Below, piece after piece: positions 31,402 to 32,190 of a DNA stretch of 32,190 nucleotides. The DNA comes from Actinomycetes bacterium (GTDB lineage: Bacteria > Actinomycetota > Thermoleophilia > Solirubrobacterales > Solirubrobacteraceae). The position numbers and the translations under genes are program-made. The notes beneath the pieces were generated by a model. It was not told the origin of the DNA, searched no databases, and saw only the letters and a list, made by a program, of their open reading frames with translations. The stretch covers positions 1-32,190 of the forward strand of contig JAKAED010000029.1 of assembly GCA_021820105.1 (NCBI GenBank). Reading direction: 5' to 3'. The first letter of the stretch is position 1. Each line of letters starts with the position of its first letter.

Positions 31402-31827
31402 ATGCCTGCCATCCCTGAGCCACCAGGCCGCTTCGGCGACGCTCTGATCGAACTGCGGCCCATCGCAGAGTGGGACATCCCTGAGGTGCTGATCGCCCAC
31501 CAGGATGACCGCGAGCTGCATCGGCGCCGCGGAATGGCCAAACCACCGACCGGCGCCCAGCTCGGCCGCGAGGTTGAACGAGCGCCCGAGCGCCGTCTGA
31601 GCGGTGACTCAATCGAGCTGACGATCGTCGAGCCCGGCAGCAACGACTGCCGCGGGCGGGTGGAGATCTTCGCGCTTGACTGGGAAGAGCTGACGGCGAG
31701 TGTGCGTGTGTGGGTGGCTCCGCAGCTCCGCGATCGTGGGCTTGAGCAGCGTGCTGCGGAACTGGCCACGCAGTGGCTGCGCTCGGCTGTGGGCTTGCAC
31801 GATCTTGATGTGACGTTGCTCACGTAG
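31402..31827 (+). CDS. GNAT-like acetyltransferase
   Basis: 141-residue protein with GNAT-fold layout: an N-terminal strand IELRPIAEWDIPEVLIAHQD, a basic RRRGMAKPP loop, and the central VEIFALDWEELTASVRVWVA followed by the acetyl-CoA motif PQLRDRGLEQRAAELA, close to RimJ/RimL relatives. The R/Q-x-x-G-x-G/A loop reads RDRGLE, so the second glycine/alanine is replaced by glutamate. The protein ends right after strand six, shorter than typical RimJ proteins (about 180). Either a divergent GNAT or an inactive relative. A SnoaL-like gene starts 13 bases after its stop. Confidence 0.6.
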   Translation: MPAIPEPPGRFGDALIELRPIAEWDIPEVLIAHQDDRELHRRRGMAKPPTGAQLGREVERAPERRLSGDSIELTIVEPGSNDCRGRVEIFALDWEELTASVRVWVAPQLRDRGLEQRAAELATQWLRSAVGLHDLDVTLLT

Positions 31828-31840
31828 ACTGCGGCCCACA

Positions 31841-32190
31841 ATGGCGTCCAGCTCCGTCATCGCCAGGCGCTACTTCGATGCGCTCAGCCGACGCGATCTG
31901 GAGGCTGCGCTTGGCTGCTGGGCGCCGGGCACCGCGGAGGACATCAACATCCGCTTCGGGGAGCTGTTTGAGGCGTTTCCGGATCTGCGGATCGAGCTGC
32001 TCGACACAACCACGCAGCGTGAACGCTGTGTGGTCCGCTGGCGCGCCACCGGCACGTTCCTTGGTCCGGGGAGACTGCAGGGGTTCGCGGCCAATGGCGG
32101 GCAGATCTCGATCGATGCCTGCGATGTGCTTGAGGTCCGTGAGGACCAGATCGTCGGCGGTGGGTTCTACATGGATGGCGCCGAGGTGCT
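31841..32190 (+). CDS. SnoaL-like/ester cyclase-fold protein, C-terminus beyond the window
   Basis: About 116 residues visible, start ATG at 31841 after the short GNAT-like spacer, running off the right edge. The pattern ARRYFDALSRRDLEAALGCWAP, then AFPDLRIELLDTTTQRERCV VRWRATGTF, then FAANGGQISIDACDVLEVRE, is that of the SnoaL-like cone-shaped alpha+beta fold (polyketide-cyclase/limonene-epoxide-hydrolase group). Most such proteins in actinobacteria have no assigned substrate. The two genes are probably co-transcribed. Confidence 0.75.
   Translation, partial: MASSSVIARRYFDALSRRDLEAALGCWAPGTAEDINIRFGELFEAFPDLRIELLDTTTQRERCVVRWRATGTFLGPGRLQGFAANGGQISIDACDVLEVREDQIVGGGFYMDGAEV

Noticed and set aside
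1-32190. tRNA genes, CRISPR arrays, insertion-sequence ends, integrase or replication origin
   Set aside because: No cloverleaf-like segments, regularly spaced repeats, transposase motifs or origin-like iterons were recognised on reading; a tRNAscan or repeat search was not possible.

Overview
The window is GC-rich (only short AT-rich patches), gene-dense DNA with frequent GTG starts and many 4-bp stop/start overlaps. The gene families (SCO6880-type conjugation proteins, FCD-type GntR regulator, EGKSSLGR-type dCTP deaminase, GT-C glycosyltransferases) point to a high-GC actinobacterium. A Thermoleophilia/Solirubrobacterales-like chromosome is my best guess, but that is inference. I see no rRNA, tRNA, CRISPR array, integrase or transposase. 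No stretch over 300 bases lacks a gene; the largest gaps (about 200 bases at 18007-18205 and 180 at 14080-14261) hold inverted repeats.

Layout. (1) 1-556: 5' part of a glutamate decarboxylase gene, cut by the window edge. (2) 651-6795, minus strand: a type IV secretion/conjugation operon, in transcription order a two-helix DUF6112-like protein, a TrbL/VirB6-like membrane protein, an SCO6880-like protein, a VirB4-type ATPase, a VirD4/TraG-type coupling ATPase and a small DUF4913-like protein. An ECF-like sigma factor (6907-7404) is divergent from it. The AT-rich spacer between them carries short repeats, and a perfect 11-bp hairpin buries the operon's Shine-Dalgarno sequence. (3) 7426-14079, minus strand: a DUF2231-like membrane protein, then an envelope-type operon of two multi-pass GT-C-like proteins, a lipoprotein, an FAD oxidoreductase related to UDP-galactopyranose mutase, and a small secreted or anchored protein. 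(4) 14262-20297, minus strand: an amine or amino-acid catabolic cluster of glutamine-synthetase-like ligase, GntR/FCD regulator, APC permease, aldehyde dehydrogenase and SDR. Divergent from it, 20395-23725 (+) encodes a choline-kinase-like phosphotransferase and a DAO-GcvT flavoprotein of the dimethylglycine/sarcosine dehydrogenase type. Together these could import an amine, glutamylate it, oxidise it and pass C1 units to folate. (5) 23787-26279 (+): dCTP deaminase, citrate synthase and a cupin. (6) 26280-31372, minus strand: a YgjP-like metallopeptidase, a uridine-kinase-like P-loop protein, then a TPP (THI-box) riboswitch directly ahead of an SBP_bac_5 lipoprotein and two DppB/DppC-like permeases. 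(7) 31402-end (+): a GNAT-like protein and a partial SnoaL-like protein.

The strongest observations are the TPP riboswitch on a transporter that looks like a peptide importer and has no ATPase gene beside it, the hairpin-masked ribosome site of the conjugation operon with its divergent sigma factor, and the unusual gene combination of the amine cluster.
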